A stretch of DNA of 64,000 bases from JANNPJ01 sp965200525 (lineage in GTDB: Bacteria; Actinomycetota; Actinomycetes; Actinomycetales; Kineosporiaceae): NCBI GenBank assembly GCA_965200525.1, contig OZ241368.1, forward strand, positions 4,526,001 through 4,590,000. Reading direction: 5' to 3'. The translations under genes and the position numbers were made by a program. Below are positions 40,989-50,159 of this stretch, in pieces (the first letter of the stretch is position 1; each line of letters starts with the position of its first letter). A model generated the notes under the pieces. It did not search any database, was not told the origin of the DNA, and saw only the letters and a program-made list of their open reading frames with translations.

Positions 40989-42269
40989 GTGCTGCTGAAA
41001 GTTCCCAGGAACCACCGTCGAACGCCCGGGAAGTGGTCCGGCTGGGCGTTCTGGCAGCTGTCCGCCTCATTGCGCGCCTACCTGGTGGTGATGTTGCTGG
41101 CGTGGAGTGCCGCCGTGACCGGCAGCCTTCTGCGGACCCGCTTCGACGGCACCGACCTGGCCACCTTCGGCTTGTTGCTGGCCGGCGGCTGCTTCGCCCT
41201 CGAGGTGACCCGCAAGCATGGTGAGACCACGGGCACCCTGAGCAAGGACCTGACCTTGGCCTGGGCCCTGCCCATCGCCTTCCTGCTGCCGCCGGCGTAC
41301 GCGCTGCTCGTGCCGATTCCATTCATGATTCTCACCCAGTGGCGGGTCCGTCAGACGCTGATCCACCGCCGGGTGCTGACCATGGCCGTTCAGGCCCTGG
41401 CTCTCGCGATGGCCTCGGTCGTCTTTCATCGGGTCTCTGACCTCTGGCACCTCGACCGCGGGGGGGCTGCCGGTTCAGGCCTGGCCTGGGCAGCGGTCGC
41501 GCTCGCCTGCGCGGTGTCGGCCTCACTCGCGAACACCGTCCTGATAGCTGTCGCAGTGAAGCTGAACTCGCCCGAGGAAGCCTGGCGCGAGCTGCTTCTC
41601 GATCGGGACAACCTCGTGATCGATGTCGGCGAGATCTGCGTCGGTGTGATGATCGGGTTGCTCGCCGGGCTCCAGCCGCTGTTGGTACTGCTGGCCATCA
41701 GCCCGGTGGTTCTCCTGCACCGAGCCGTGGTCCACGACCAGCTCCGCGCGGCGGCCCGGCTGGATGTCAAGACCGGTCTCCTCAACGCGCCCACGTGGGA
41801 GCGGGAGGCCGCAGCGGAGGTAGCCCGCGCCGTGCGGACCGGCACGCCGCTGTCGGTCATGCTGCTCGACCTGGACCACTTCAAGACGGTCAACGATCGG
41901 TACGGCCACCTCACCGGCGACGCCGTGATCAGCGCGGTGGCCGCCGTGATGAGCAACGCCACCAGAGAGTACGACGTCTGCGCCCGGTTCGGTGGGGACG
42001 AGTTCGCCATCCTGCTGCCGGATTCCGACCTCGACAAGGCTACGGTCACCGCTGAGCGGATCCGTCGGCATGTGGCCGCCACCACGGTGCTGTCCGGGGA
42101 TCACGTCGTCCAGACCTCCGTGTCGATCGGCATCGCCCAGCTCTGGTCGCCCGACCAGGGGGTCACCGATCTGCTGGCCGCGGCCGACCTCTCGCTCTAC
42201 CGGGCCAAGGAGTTCCGCGACCAGGTGCACGCCTCCGGCCGCGACGACGAGCGGCCGATCTCCCGCTGA
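40989..42269 (+). CDS. membrane GGDEF diguanylate cyclase
   Basis: About 426 residues from the GTG at 40989, which follows AGGGGG; the frame is open upstream to an ATG at 40863. The N-terminal half has six or seven membrane helices. The GGDEF domain has LDLDHFKTVNDRYGHLTGD and an intact RFGGDEFAILLP, so cyclase activity is likely. No RxxD inhibition site is obvious. The gene is divergent from the mini-ORF array, and the two share the 281-nt region 40708-40988. Confidence 0.88.
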   Translation: MLLKVPRNHRRTPGKWSGWAFWQLSASLRAYLVVMLLAWSAAVTGSLLRTRFDGTDLATFGLLLAGGCFALEVTRKHGETTGTLSKDLTLAWALPIAFLLPPAYALLVPIPFMILTQWRVRQTLIHRRVLTMAVQALALAMASVVFHRVSDLWHLDRGGAAGSGLAWAAVALACAVSASLANTVLIAVAVKLNSPEEAWRELLLDRDNLVIDVGEICVGVMIGLLAGLQPLLVLLAISPVVLLHRAVVHDQLRAAARLDVKTGLLNAPTWEREAAAEVARAVRTGTPLSVMLLDLDHFKTVNDRYGHLTGDAVISAVAAVMSNATREYDVCARFGGDEFAILLPDSDLDKATVTAERIRRHVAATTVLSGDHVVQTSVSIGIAQLWSPDQGVTDLLAAADLSLYRAKEFRDQVHASGRDDERPISR

Positions 42270-42388
42270 TTCCTCGGGGATCGGCGCGATCTACGGCCGG
42301 GGCAGGCCGACCTGCGGCCCGACGGGTGTGGCCTGTTTTGATCCATCACTGCTTGAAGCGGTCACACCAGCACTGACGCGTCGTTGAT

Positions 42389-43276
42389 CTAGTGTTCCGG
42401 CCCACCGGCACCCTCGATCCGCTCGGCCAGGGCGATCGCGTCGTAGGGGGCGCGGGTCTTCACGTCGTTGTCGAAGTACACGTAGACGTCGCGACCGGCC
42501 GGGCGCTCGGGCGCCGGCTCGCCCACCGTGTTCTCGGTGCGGGGGGCCCGGCCGGCCCGCCAGTCCCGCACCCGCCCGGCCCACCTGGTCAGCGCCTCGT
42601 CCTCGTAGCCGCTGACGTACAGCTCCTCGTCGCCGTGCAACCGGACGTAGACGAAGTCCGAGGTGACGTCGTCCAGGAACGGGAATTTGCGGGCGGTGTC
42701 GGCGACCACGAGGGCGACGTCATGGGTTCGCAGCAGTTCGACGAACTCCGGGACGACGAAGGTGGGGTGGCGGACCTCGAGGGCGTGCCGCATCGGCCGG
42801 TCGGCGTCGGTCTCGGTGAGCGCGCGGTCGTCGAGCCGGGCGTCGTGGCCCTTGGCCAGCTCGGCCGCGCCGCCGGTGGTGCGGGGCAGGCGGCCGAAGA
42901 AGTCGCTCAGCCGGCCGGCGTCGAAGCCCAGCGTCGGCGGTAGCTGCCAGAGGATCGGGCCGAGCTTGGGCCCGAGGGCCAGCAGGCCGCTGGCGAAGAA
43001 GTTGGCCAGGGGCGTCTCGACGTCGGCCAGCTTCTTCAGATGGGTGATGAACCGAGGTCCCTTGACTGAGAAGACGAAACCTTCGGGGGTCTGCTCGGCC
43101 CATTTCCGGTAGCTCTCGCGCCGCTGGAGGGCGTAGAAGGAGCCGTTGATCTCGATGGTGGACAGCCGGCTCGAGGCGTACTCCAGCTCGCGGGCCTGAG
43201 TCAGGCCCTTGGGGTAGAAGTCGCCGCGCCAGGGGGCGTAGCGCCACCCGGAGATCCCGATCCGAACCTCGGCCAT
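42389..43276 (-). CDS. DUF72 family protein (YecE-like)
   Basis: The 295-residue protein has the TIM-barrel-like DUF72 pattern: RIGISGWRYAPWRGDFYPKG, INGSFYALQRRESYRKWAEQ, FVFSVKGPRFITHLKKL, and the C-terminal DVYVYFDNDVKTRAPYDAIA. The length is typical. The biochemical role is unknown; conserved acidic and aromatic residues suggest nuclease- or isomerase-like chemistry, but that is unproven. Confidence 0.9.
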   Translation of the reverse strand: MAEVRIGISGWRYAPWRGDFYPKGLTQARELEYASSRLSTIEINGSFYALQRRESYRKWAEQTPEGFVFSVKGPRFITHLKKLADVETPLANFFASGLLALGPKLGPILWQLPPTLGFDAGRLSDFFGRLPRTTGGAAELAKGHDARLDDRALTETDADRPMRHALEVRHPTFVVPEFVELLRTHDVALVVADTARKFPFLDDVTSDFVYVRLHGDEELYVSGYEDEALTRWAGRVRDWRAGRAPRTENTVGEPAPERPAGRDVYVYFDNDVKTRAPYDAIALAERIEGAGGPEH

Positions 43277-43359
43277 GTCCGGCAGGCTAGACGGGGTTCG
43301 GCGGGCCGGCCGCTCGGGCGGGGCTGGCCGGTCGGTCGAGCCCGGGAGAGGATGGCCCG

Positions 43360-44268
43360 ATGAGCCGACGCGGGATGGTGCTGTTCGGCGCCATGTGCGT
43401 GATCTGGGGGATCCCGTACCTGCTGCTCAAGGTGGCCGTCGAAGACTTTGCCCCGGCGACGGTGGTGCTGATCAGAACCGGTCTGGCCGCCGTCGTGCTG
43501 GGGCCGATCGCCCTGTTCAGGGGCGAGTTCCGGGGGCTCGGCCGGGTCTGGCGACCGCTGGTGCTCTACACCGGGCTGGAGATCTGCGGGCCGTTCCTGC
43601 TGCTGGCCCACGCCGAGACCCGGCTCAGCAGTTCGCTCACCGGCCTGCTGATCGCGGCCGTGCCGATCGTGGTCGCCGTCCTGACCCGGCTGTCCGGTGG
43701 CGGTGAGCGGCTGAGCGGTCGGCGGCTGATCGGGCTGCTGCTCGGCGTGGCCGGGGTCGCGGCCCTGGTCGGGTTGGACGTCGAGACCGACGACCTGATC
43801 GCCGTCCTGGCCGTGGCCGGAGTGGTGATCGGATACGCGCTCGGTCCGATGATTCTGTCCCGGCGGCTGGCCGAGCAGTCCGGCCTCGGCGTGGTGGCGG
43901 CCTCGCTGACCCTGGCCTCCCTGGTCTACCTGCCGCTCGGGGTGGCCCAGGCGCCGTCGCACTGGCCGCCGGCCCGGGGGCTGGCGGCGGTGCTGACCTT
44001 GTCGCTGGTCTGCACCGCGCTGGCCTTCCTGGTCTTCTTCGAGCTGATCGCCGAGGTCGGCCCGGCCCGGGCGACGGTGATCACCTACGTCAACCCCGCG
44101 GTGGCGGTGCTGCTCGGCGTGCTGGTGCTGGGCGAGCCGTTCGGCGTGGTCACCGGGATCGGGTTCGTGCTCGTGCTGGGCGGATCGGTGCTGGCCACCG
44201 GCGGATCGGCGGCCGGCGGCGAGGACGCCGGTGCCGCCGCTCCCGTCCTTACTCCGGGGGCGGTGTGA
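43360..44268 (+). CDS. EamA/DMT family transporter
   Basis: The 302-residue protein has ten predicted helices in two EamA repeats (FGAMCVIWGIPYLLLKVAVE and the AVAGVVIGYALGPMILSRRL region). Closest in form to the RhaT/YdcZ-like metabolite exporters. The stop overlaps the start of the prenyltransferase gene (GTGA), so both are made together. It may export a lipid precursor or its product, which is inference. Confidence 0.87.
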   Translation: MSRRGMVLFGAMCVIWGIPYLLLKVAVEDFAPATVVLIRTGLAAVVLGPIALFRGEFRGLGRVWRPLVLYTGLEICGPFLLLAHAETRLSSSLTGLLIAAVPIVVAVLTRLSGGGERLSGRRLIGLLLGVAGVAALVGLDVETDDLIAVLAVAGVVIGYALGPMILSRRLAEQSGLGVVAASLTLASLVYLPLGVAQAPSHWPPARGLAAVLTLSLVCTALAFLVFFELIAEVGPARATVITYVNPAVAVLLGVLVLGEPFGVVTGIGFVLVLGGSVLATGGSAAGGEDAGAAAPVLTPGAV

Positions 44269-45173
44269 CCGTGGCCGAACCCGACCTCGCGGGTCGTTCT
44301 CCGGGGCCGGCCCGGCGGTTGGGCCGGGCCACCCGCGGACTGGTCCTGAGCTGCCACCCGTTGCCGTGCCTGGCGGTGACCGCCTTCGCGACCGCCTACG
44401 CGGCGGCGATCGGGGCCGGGCCGGGCCGGCTGGTCGCGGTGGCCGCGGCGGTGCTGGCCGGTCAGCTCTGCGTGGGCTGGTCGAACGACGCCATCGACGC
44501 CCCCCGGGACCGGGCCGCCGCCCGGGCGGACAAGCCGCTAAGTTCGGGCCTGGTCGGCCGGGCCCCGGTGGCGGCCGGGGCCGTCCTGGCCGCGCTAGCC
44601 GGGGTCGTCCTGTCGTTCCGGCTCGGCGTCGCCGCCGGCGTGCTGCACCTGATCGCGGTGGCCGCCGCGGTCAGCTACAACGCCGGGCTCAAGGCCACCC
44701 GGCTCAGTCCGGTGCCGTACCTGGTGGCGTTCGGCCTGCTGCCGGTGGTGGTGACCTTCGCCGTCGAGCGACCGGCCGGCTTCGCGGGCTCGGCCTGGCC
44801 ACCGGCGCCTCAGATCCTGGCCGCCGCTCTACTCGGCGCGGCGGCTCACGCCGGCAACACCGTGGGCGACACGGAGGCCGACGCCGCCACCGGCGTTCGG
44901 GGCCTGCCCCAGCGGCTGGGGCCGCAGAGATCGCTGATCGCGATGGCGGTACTGGTCGCCCTGGCCGCGCTCGTGCTGCTCGTCACCGTCCTCGGTGACG
45001 ACCGGATCGCGGGAGGACGGCGAGCCCTGGCCGCGCTGCTGCTGGCCGGGGGAGTGGTGCTGGCCTTCACCGGGGCCGCCCGGCGGGTCGGCGTCCCGGG
45101 GGGCCGGGCGGCCTGGCGGCTCACCCTGATCGCGGTGACCCTGGTGATCGCCGGCTTCCTGGCCACGGTCTGA
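44265..45173 (+). CDS. UbiA family prenyltransferase
   Basis: The 302-residue membrane enzyme carries both Asp-rich motifs of the family: NDAIDAPRDRAAARADKPL (NDxxDxxxD) and GNTVGDTEADAATGVRGLPQ. About eight helices are predicted. UbiA-type enzymes join a prenyl diphosphate to an aromatic or sugar acceptor. The set of menA, ubiA or dprE-like neighbours needed to name the reaction is missing. The GTG start overlaps the preceding transporter gene by 4 bases. Confidence 0.85.
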   Translation: MTVAEPDLAGRSPGPARRLGRATRGLVLSCHPLPCLAVTAFATAYAAAIGAGPGRLVAVAAAVLAGQLCVGWSNDAIDAPRDRAAARADKPLSSGLVGRAPVAAGAVLAALAGVVLSFRLGVAAGVLHLIAVAAAVSYNAGLKATRLSPVPYLVAFGLLPVVVTFAVERPAGFAGSAWPPAPQILAAALLGAAAHAGNTVGDTEADAATGVRGLPQRLGPQRSLIAMAVLVALAALVLLVTVLGDDRIAGGRRALAALLLAGGVVLAFTGAARRVGVPGGRAAWRLTLIAVTLVIAGFLATV

Positions 45174-45212
45174 CCTGGTTGCCCAGGCGCCCGTTCCGTT
45201 CCGTCTTCGTGT

Positions 45213-45241
45213 GGCTGTGGCTGGGGCTGGGGCTGGGGCTG
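45213..45241 (+). repeat. short GGGGCT tandem repeat
   Basis: Five G-runs (GG, GG, GGGG, GGGG, GGGG) separated by CT or CTGT lie 27 nt upstream of the YchJ gene. They could form a G-quadruplex in the leader RNA. Confidence 0.5.
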
Positions 45242-45267
45242 TCGGCGGGAGCAGGCACAATCAGCGG

Positions 45268-45696
45268 ATGTCCAAGCGCAAGCCGTCCCGAGACCCCGCA
45301 TCGCCCGCGACCGTCGTGACCGGACCGGACCGGCGATGCCCGTGCGGGCTCGAGGCAAGCTATGCCGACTGCTGCGGCCGGTTCCACTCCGGAGCGGCCT
45401 GGGCGCCGACCGCCGAACGGCTGATGCGCTCGCGGTACAGCGCTTTCGTCGTCCAGGACGGCGAGTACCTGCTGCTGACCTCGCACTCGGCCACCCGGCC
45501 GGCCCGGGTCGGGTTCGACGCCGACCAGCGCTGGACCCGGCTCGACGTGCTGGCCGTCACCGGGGGTGGAGTGCTCGAACCGGCCGGCACGGTGGAGTTC
45601 CGGGCTCACTACACCCGTCGGGGCGAGCCCGGATCGCAGTACGAGGTGAGCCGGTTCGCGCGCGAGAGCGGTCACTGGGTCTACGTCGGCGACTGA
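45268..45696 (+). CDS. YchJ family protein (UPF0225)
   Basis: The 142-residue protein has the SEC-C-like zinc motif RRCPCGLEASYADCCGRFHS (written here from residues 23-41) and an NTF2-like beta barrel with LMRSRYSAFVVQDGEYLLLT. The ATG at 45268 lacks a strong Shine-Dalgarno. The function is unknown; a zinc-bound small barrel of this type is often fused to SecA-like tails. Confidence 0.88.
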   Translation: MSKRKPSRDPASPATVVTGPDRRCPCGLEASYADCCGRFHSGAAWAPTAERLMRSRYSAFVVQDGEYLLLTSHSATRPARVGFDADQRWTRLDVLAVTGGGVLEPAGTVEFRAHYTRRGEPGSQYEVSRFARESGHWVYVGD

Positions 45697-45744
45697 GCCG
45701 TCCGGTCCGGCCTGATGACGTCGGCCACTGACCGCCCAGGCCAG

Positions 45745-45849
45745 ACCGCGGGCTGGCCGGGCCCGACCGCGGCCTGGCCGGGCCCGACCGCGGCCCACCC
45801 GGGCCCGACTGCGGCCCACCCGGGCCCGACCGCGGCCCGGCCGGGTCAG
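45745..45849 (+). repeat. 21-bp tandem repeat, five copies
   Basis: Five 21-nt units related to ACCGCGGCCTGGCCGGGCCC run from just after the YchJ gene into the last codons of the opposing coiled-coil gene. On the plus strand they would encode GPTAAWP/GPTAAHP heptads inside a 73-codon frame from an ATG at 45715, which has no ribosome-binding site. I do not annotate that frame as a gene. Confidence 0.75.
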
Positions 45850-46796
45850 GCCTGCGGATCGAGCCGGTCGAGAGCCTGTTCGGCCTGCTGGGCCGCCTTC
45901 GTGGCCTGGTGCACCGCCCGCTCGTGTCGGCGGTGATCGCGGTCGGCGTTGGCCACGCTCCGGCCGGCGGCGTCCAGTTCGTGCCGGAGCTGAACGATCT
46001 CGCGCTGCACCTGCTCCAGCCGGGCCGACAGATCGGCCTCGTGCGCGGTCGCCGTCTCCAGCACGGCTGCTCCGGTGACCAGGTCGTCCTCGGCGGCGGC
46101 CAGAGCGGCTCGGGCCTCGGTCACCGCGGTGGTGGCGGCCTCGAGCTTGGCTGCTTCGGCGGCCCGGCGGCGTTCACCGAGATCAGCGGGCGGGTCTGCG
46201 GGCCGGTCGGAGCGCGGGGCCGCCTTCGGTGCGGTCGGGCGCCGTGGCATCCGGGTCAACGGGGTGGCGGTGGCCGCAGTGACGTCGACCTCGCCGAGCC
46301 CGGCATAGGCCAGGGCGCGGGTCAGCCGGCCCGAGGTGACGGCCAGCCCGGCCTGCTCGTCGGCGATCGCGGCCCCGAACGTCTCCTCCAGTTCGCGCTG
46401 GACCGTGCCGCTGACCTTCTGGTCGTCCGACGCCGCCAACGCGATGACCCGGCGGACCAGCTCGGCGACCAGGCCCTGGCGCTCGCGGGTCAGCTCGCGC
46501 ATCCGGGCACCGTCGAGTTCGGCCTGAGCCTCGCGCAACCGGTGACCCAGATCGAGCAACCCGTCGATCGAACCCTCCCGGCCACCGGCGCCCTGGGTGG
46601 TCTCGCCGGCCCGAACCAGGTGATTGATCAGCGCGGCGGAGACGGTGGGCCGCTGCAGCTGGGAGATCTCCTTGGCCAGAGCGGCATCGCCGTCCCCCTT
46701 GGCCCGGGCCACCAGGGCCGTGCGCCGGGCCGTGAACTCGGCCGGGGCCAAGCCGTAGAGCTCGTCTGCCGCATCATCGACGTCCACGGGCACCAT
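45846..46796 (-). CDS. conserved coiled-coil protein of unknown function
   Basis: The 316-residue protein begins with DELYGLAPAEFTARRTALVA, a region conserved in many actinobacterial proteins, and then a helical stretch (ALAKEISQLQRPTVSAALIN). Residues 200-310 form a long coiled coil, rich in Ala, Glu, Arg and Gln. I do not recognise a function. It might be a DNA-organising or stress protein, as its basic/acidic helical pattern suggests, but this is inference. It lies 24 bases from the sigma-factor gene on the same strand. Confidence 0.78.
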   Translation of the reverse strand: MVPVDVDDAADELYGLAPAEFTARRTALVARAKGDGDAALAKEISQLQRPTVSAALINHLVRAGETTQGAGGREGSIDGLLDLGHRLREAQAELDGARMRELTRERQGLVAELVRRVIALAASDDQKVSGTVQRELEETFGAAIADEQAGLAVTSGRLTRALAYAGLGEVDVTAATATPLTRMPRRPTAPKAAPRSDRPADPPADLGERRRAAEAAKLEAATTAVTEARAALAAAEDDLVTGAAVLETATAHEADLSARLEQVQREIVQLRHELDAAGRSVANADRDHRRHERAVHQATKAAQQAEQALDRLDPQA

Positions 46797-46820
46797 GGTG
46801 GCTCAGGCTCGGGCCCCGGG

Positions 46821-47861
46821 TCACTCGGAGCCGGGGTCGAGTCGGGCCGGCAGGCCGAAGAGCGGAAACAGGTGCGCCGTGTCGAGGAACGCGTTGATCG
46901 CGGTGATCCGGCCGTCGACGATCTCGATCACCTGAAGGGCCCACGGCTGGTGCTCGCCGTTCGGGCCGCCGGCCCGGTACTGGCCGAAGGCGGGCGAGCC
47001 GTTGGCGCGGGTGGGGATCAGCCGGGAGCCCAGGCAATCGGCTCCCGGGCCGAGCATCCAGCGGCCGATCTCGAGGGGGCCCTGCATCCACAGCCCGTAC
47101 GGCGGCATGGACAGGGTGGCGTCGGCCCGCAGCAGCAGGACCAGGGCCTCGATGTCGTACCGCTCGAAGGCATCGAGGTAACCGGCCAGAAGGGCCTCGT
47201 CGGAGTCGTCGAGCCCGGAGTGGTCGCTCGGGCGCAGTGGACCGGACTGCTCGGGCCGCTGCTCGGCCAGTGTGGCGCGGGCTCGCTGCAGGGCGCTGTT
47301 GACCGAGGCCACGGTGGTGTCGAGCAGGTCGGCGACCTCGGCGGCCCGCCATTGGAGCACCTCGCGCAGGATCAGCACGGCCCGCTGCCGGGGCGGGAGA
47401 TGCTGCAGAACGGCCATGAACGCGAGCTGGATCGTCTCGCGCAACACGGCCGCCTCGGCCGGATCGGCCGACTCGGGCAGCACCCGGCCGTCGGGCATCG
47501 GCTCGATCCAGGTGCTCTCGGTGAGCGGCTCGCCCAGGTTGGCCAGCGAGGCGCTCCGGGTCGGGCCCAGATCCATCGGGCGGGCCCGGCGTTCGCGCCC
47601 CTTGAGCATGTCGAGGCAGACGTTGGTGGCGATCCGGTAGAGCCAGGACCGCAACGCCGAGCGGCCCTCGAACCGGTCGAACCCGCGCCAGGCCCGGACC
47701 AGGGTCTCCTGCACCGCATCTTCAGCCTCGAAGGCCGACCCGAGCATGCGATAGGCGTAGCCGGTGAGCTCGGCCCGGTGCTGCTCCAGGCGGAGGTCGA
47801 GTTCGGGCTCCAGCCCCGGATCGATCGTCTGGACGTCCGGATCCGCCGCGAGATCGGTCAT
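46821..47861 (-). CDS. ECF sigma factor with SnoaL-like tail (SigG type)
   Basis: The 346-residue sigma factor has region 2 (YAYRMLGSAFEAEDAVQETL, RSWLYRIATNVCLDMLKGRE) and region 4 (LPPRQRAVLILREVLQWRAA, VASVNSALQRARATLAE). Residues 210-345 form a SnoaL-like domain (ALLAGYLDAFERYDIEALVL to VDGRITAINAFLDTAHLFPL). Sigma factors with such tails, for example mycobacterial SigG, have no separate anti-sigma gene, and the tail is thought to hold control. No anti-sigma is adjacent here. Confidence 0.9.
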   Translation of the reverse strand: MTDLAADPDVQTIDPGLEPELDLRLEQHRAELTGYAYRMLGSAFEAEDAVQETLVRAWRGFDRFEGRSALRSWLYRIATNVCLDMLKGRERRARPMDLGPTRSASLANLGEPLTESTWIEPMPDGRVLPESADPAEAAVLRETIQLAFMAVLQHLPPRQRAVLILREVLQWRAAEVADLLDTTVASVNSALQRARATLAEQRPEQSGPLRPSDHSGLDDSDEALLAGYLDAFERYDIEALVLLLRADATLSMPPYGLWMQGPLEIGRWMLGPGADCLGSRLIPTRANGSPAFGQYRAGGPNGEHQPWALQVIEIVDGRITAINAFLDTAHLFPLFGLPARLDPGSE

Positions 47862-48041
47862 GGCTCGTCGCTCCTCCGGTGCTGCGCACGCCGGCCGTGC
47901 GCTGAGAAATTCAGCCTAAGGGCGACCACCGACAGTTTGTCGTTTCAGCCGCATCGGCCCGTTCGACTCGGCCGAATTGGGCAAACTCAGAGCCGACAGG
48001 CGATCGAGTCGGTAGATTTGCGTCACCGACAGGGGAGGCCG

Positions 48042-48770
48042 ATGCGCCATTTCCGGCTCGACGCGATGATCCGCCGTCGACTGCTGCTCAACTACCGGGC
48101 CGATCCCGAAGTCGTGGCCCGGATGCTCCCCGCCCCTTTTCGGCCCCAGGTGCACAGGGGCTGCGCCGTCGTCGGAATCTGCCTGCTCCGGATGGTTCAC
48201 GCCCGGCCGGCCGGCCTGCCCGGAGCGGTCGGCTTCGGCAGCGAGAATGCCGCTCACCGCATCGCCGTCGGCTGGGACGACGCGGGCGGCCCCCGCACAG
48301 GTCTCTTCATGCCTCGCCTCGACAGCGCCTCGCGGCTCAACGTGGCGGCCGGCGGGCGCTTCTTCCCCGGCGTCCAGCATCGCGCCGAGTTCGACGTCGC
48401 CGAGCGGTCCGGCCGGCTCCGGGTCGCCTACGCCACCAGCGACGGCAGCACCGCGGTCGACGTCGAGGTCGGGATGGCCCCGACCCTGACCGGCAGCACA
48501 CTGTTCGACGACACCGACGACGCCTCCGAGTTCTTCCGGCTCGGCGCGGCCGGCTACTCGGCCGGCCGGGGGCCGGACGAGTTCGAAGGGCTGGAGCTGG
48601 TCACCTCGCAGTGGCGGGTGGATCCGTGTGTGGTCGACCGGGCCGCGTCCTCGTTCTACGACGATCGCGATGTTTTTCCGGCCGGTTCGATCGAGCTGGA
48701 CAGTGCCCTGCTGATGCGGGAGGTGCCGGTGCGCTGGACCACTCTGCTGCCCCTGCCGGCCGGCCCCTGA
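48042..48770 (+). CDS. DUF2071 family protein
   Basis: The 242-residue protein has the DUF2071 shape: RRLLLNYRADPEVVARMLP, then VVGICLLRMVHARPAG, and the later WRVDPCVVDRAASSFYDD. The ATG at 48042 has AGGGGAGG nine bases upstream. The fold resembles acetoacetate decarboxylase-like barrels, but the chemistry is unknown. It diverges from the sigma-factor gene and is not preceded by an obvious operator. Confidence 0.85.
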   Translation: MRHFRLDAMIRRRLLLNYRADPEVVARMLPAPFRPQVHRGCAVVGICLLRMVHARPAGLPGAVGFGSENAAHRIAVGWDDAGGPRTGLFMPRLDSASRLNVAAGGRFFPGVQHRAEFDVAERSGRLRVAYATSDGSTAVDVEVGMAPTLTGSTLFDDTDDASEFFRLGAAGYSAGRGPDEFEGLELVTSQWRVDPCVVDRAASSFYDDRDVFPAGSIELDSALLMREVPVRWTTLLPLPAGP

Positions 48771-48810
48771 AACCGGTGACGACGGCGCGGGCGGTGGACT
48801 CCGGCCCGGG

Positions 48811-49932
48811 CTACCTGTTCTCGGACGCCTTCGGCTGCCTCGGCTGCCGGTGGCCCGGCAGTTCGGCCACCACCGCCGTCCGGCTGCGTAGGCGTTTGCC
48901 TTCGTACTGGGCCTGATCGGCCGCCCGGAACAGTTCCGAAGCCGTCACCGACGGATCCTCGCTGGTGGCGCCGGCGACCCCGCAGGACACTCCGGCCCCG
49001 GCGGACAGATCGGCCGCCGCGGCGCAGAAGGCGTCGGCGACCGTGACCACCACGGGTAGCGACTGGCTCGGCACCAGCACGATGAACTCGTCGCCGCCGG
49101 TGCGGGCCACCAGCGTGCCGACCAGCGGGGAGAAATGCCGTTCGAGCAGGCCGGCGACCGCTTGCAGCAGTTCGTCGCCGGCGTGGTGGCCCAGGCTGTC
49201 GTTGACCTCCTTGAGCCCGTTGACGTCGACCGCGACGACGGTCACCTGCCGGCCGACGCCGTCGGCGAGATGCTCCAGTACCTGGGCGGCGGCCTCGTCC
49301 AGGGCCCGTCGGTTGGCCAGGCCGGTCATCGGGTCGCGGAAGGCCAGACGCTCCAGCGCCTCGAAGTGGATCGCCCGGGAGAGCGCCCCGCCCAGGATCG
49401 CGGCCAGGGCCTCCATGTACGCGACGTCCATCTCGGAGAAGTGCTCGTGGTCCCGGCCCCGGGTGGCGTAGATCTCGCCCCAGAACCGGCCGTCCACCAG
49501 GAGCGGAGCAGCCATCGAGGAGAGCTTGCCGAGCGACTCCAGCAGGGCCAGCTCGTTCGGGTCGGCCTGCGGGTCATCGAGCCGGGTCACCCAGACCTTG
49601 AGGTCTCCCATCACCGACCAGGCCTGGGGGTAGTCGTCGAACTGGTAGATCTCGTCGGTCGGCCAGCGTTGCTCGAGCGGGGCCAGGTCACCGACGTTGA
49701 TCACGGTCTGCAGGGCCCCGGTGCCGGGTCGCAGCGAGCTGATCGACACCGTGCTCGCGTCCAGCGCCTTGACCGCCTCCTCGGAGGCCAGCTCCAGCAT
49801 CTGGTCCAGGCGGACCGAGCGGCTCAGCGCGCGCGCCATCACCGCGAGGCTCAAAATCCTCGCGGTGTCGTCGGCGTGTGCGGACACAGGGCCAGCCGGG
49901 AGACGGTCGGAGCGGGCTCCGAGGGCGGACAT
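48811..49932 (-). CDS. GAF-GGDEF diguanylate cyclase
   Basis: About 373 residues from the ATG at 49932; the frame is open to 50043 and no Shine-Dalgarno is clear. A GAF-like sensor domain (about residues 30-195) precedes the GGDEF domain, which has VAVDVNGLKEVNDSLGHHAG and an intact RTGGDEFIVLV. The linker between them is a heptad-rich helix. It is cytoplasmic, unlike the other GGDEF proteins here. The input ligand is unknown. Confidence 0.85.
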   Translation of the reverse strand: MSALGARSDRLPAGPVSAHADDTARILSLAVMARALSRSVRLDQMLELASEEAVKALDASTVSISSLRPGTGALQTVINVGDLAPLEQRWPTDEIYQFDDYPQAWSVMGDLKVWVTRLDDPQADPNELALLESLGKLSSMAAPLLVDGRFWGEIYATRGRDHEHFSEMDVAYMEALAAILGGALSRAIHFEALERLAFRDPMTGLANRRALDEAAAQVLEHLADGVGRQVTVVAVDVNGLKEVNDSLGHHAGDELLQAVAGLLERHFSPLVGTLVARTGGDEFIVLVPSQSLPVVVTVADAFCAAAADLSAGAGVSCGVAGATSEDPSVTASELFRAADQAQYEGKRLRSRTAVVAELPGHRQPRQPKASENR

Positions 49933-50159
49933 CGAGCAGTCGCAGTGGTCATCGACGCTGAACGGGGCGCCTTGAGGCGCCGGGCGCGAACCTCGCCGCC
50001 GATGATCGTGTGATCTTATCCGGCGCTTCGGGCGCGGCCGCACAGACCGGGCTCGATCGGATGCCGTGCGTGACCGCGCTGGGCCGGACGAGTCGTCCGC
50101 TCAGCGAATCGGGAATCTCCCGAATATCAATTCGGTCACGAGAGAGTAGGAACTAGTGC

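Noticed and set aside
45909..48041. 711-codon extension before the DUF2071 gene
   Set aside because: It is antisense to the coiled-coil and sigma-factor genes; the ATG at 48042 has AGGGGAGG upstream.
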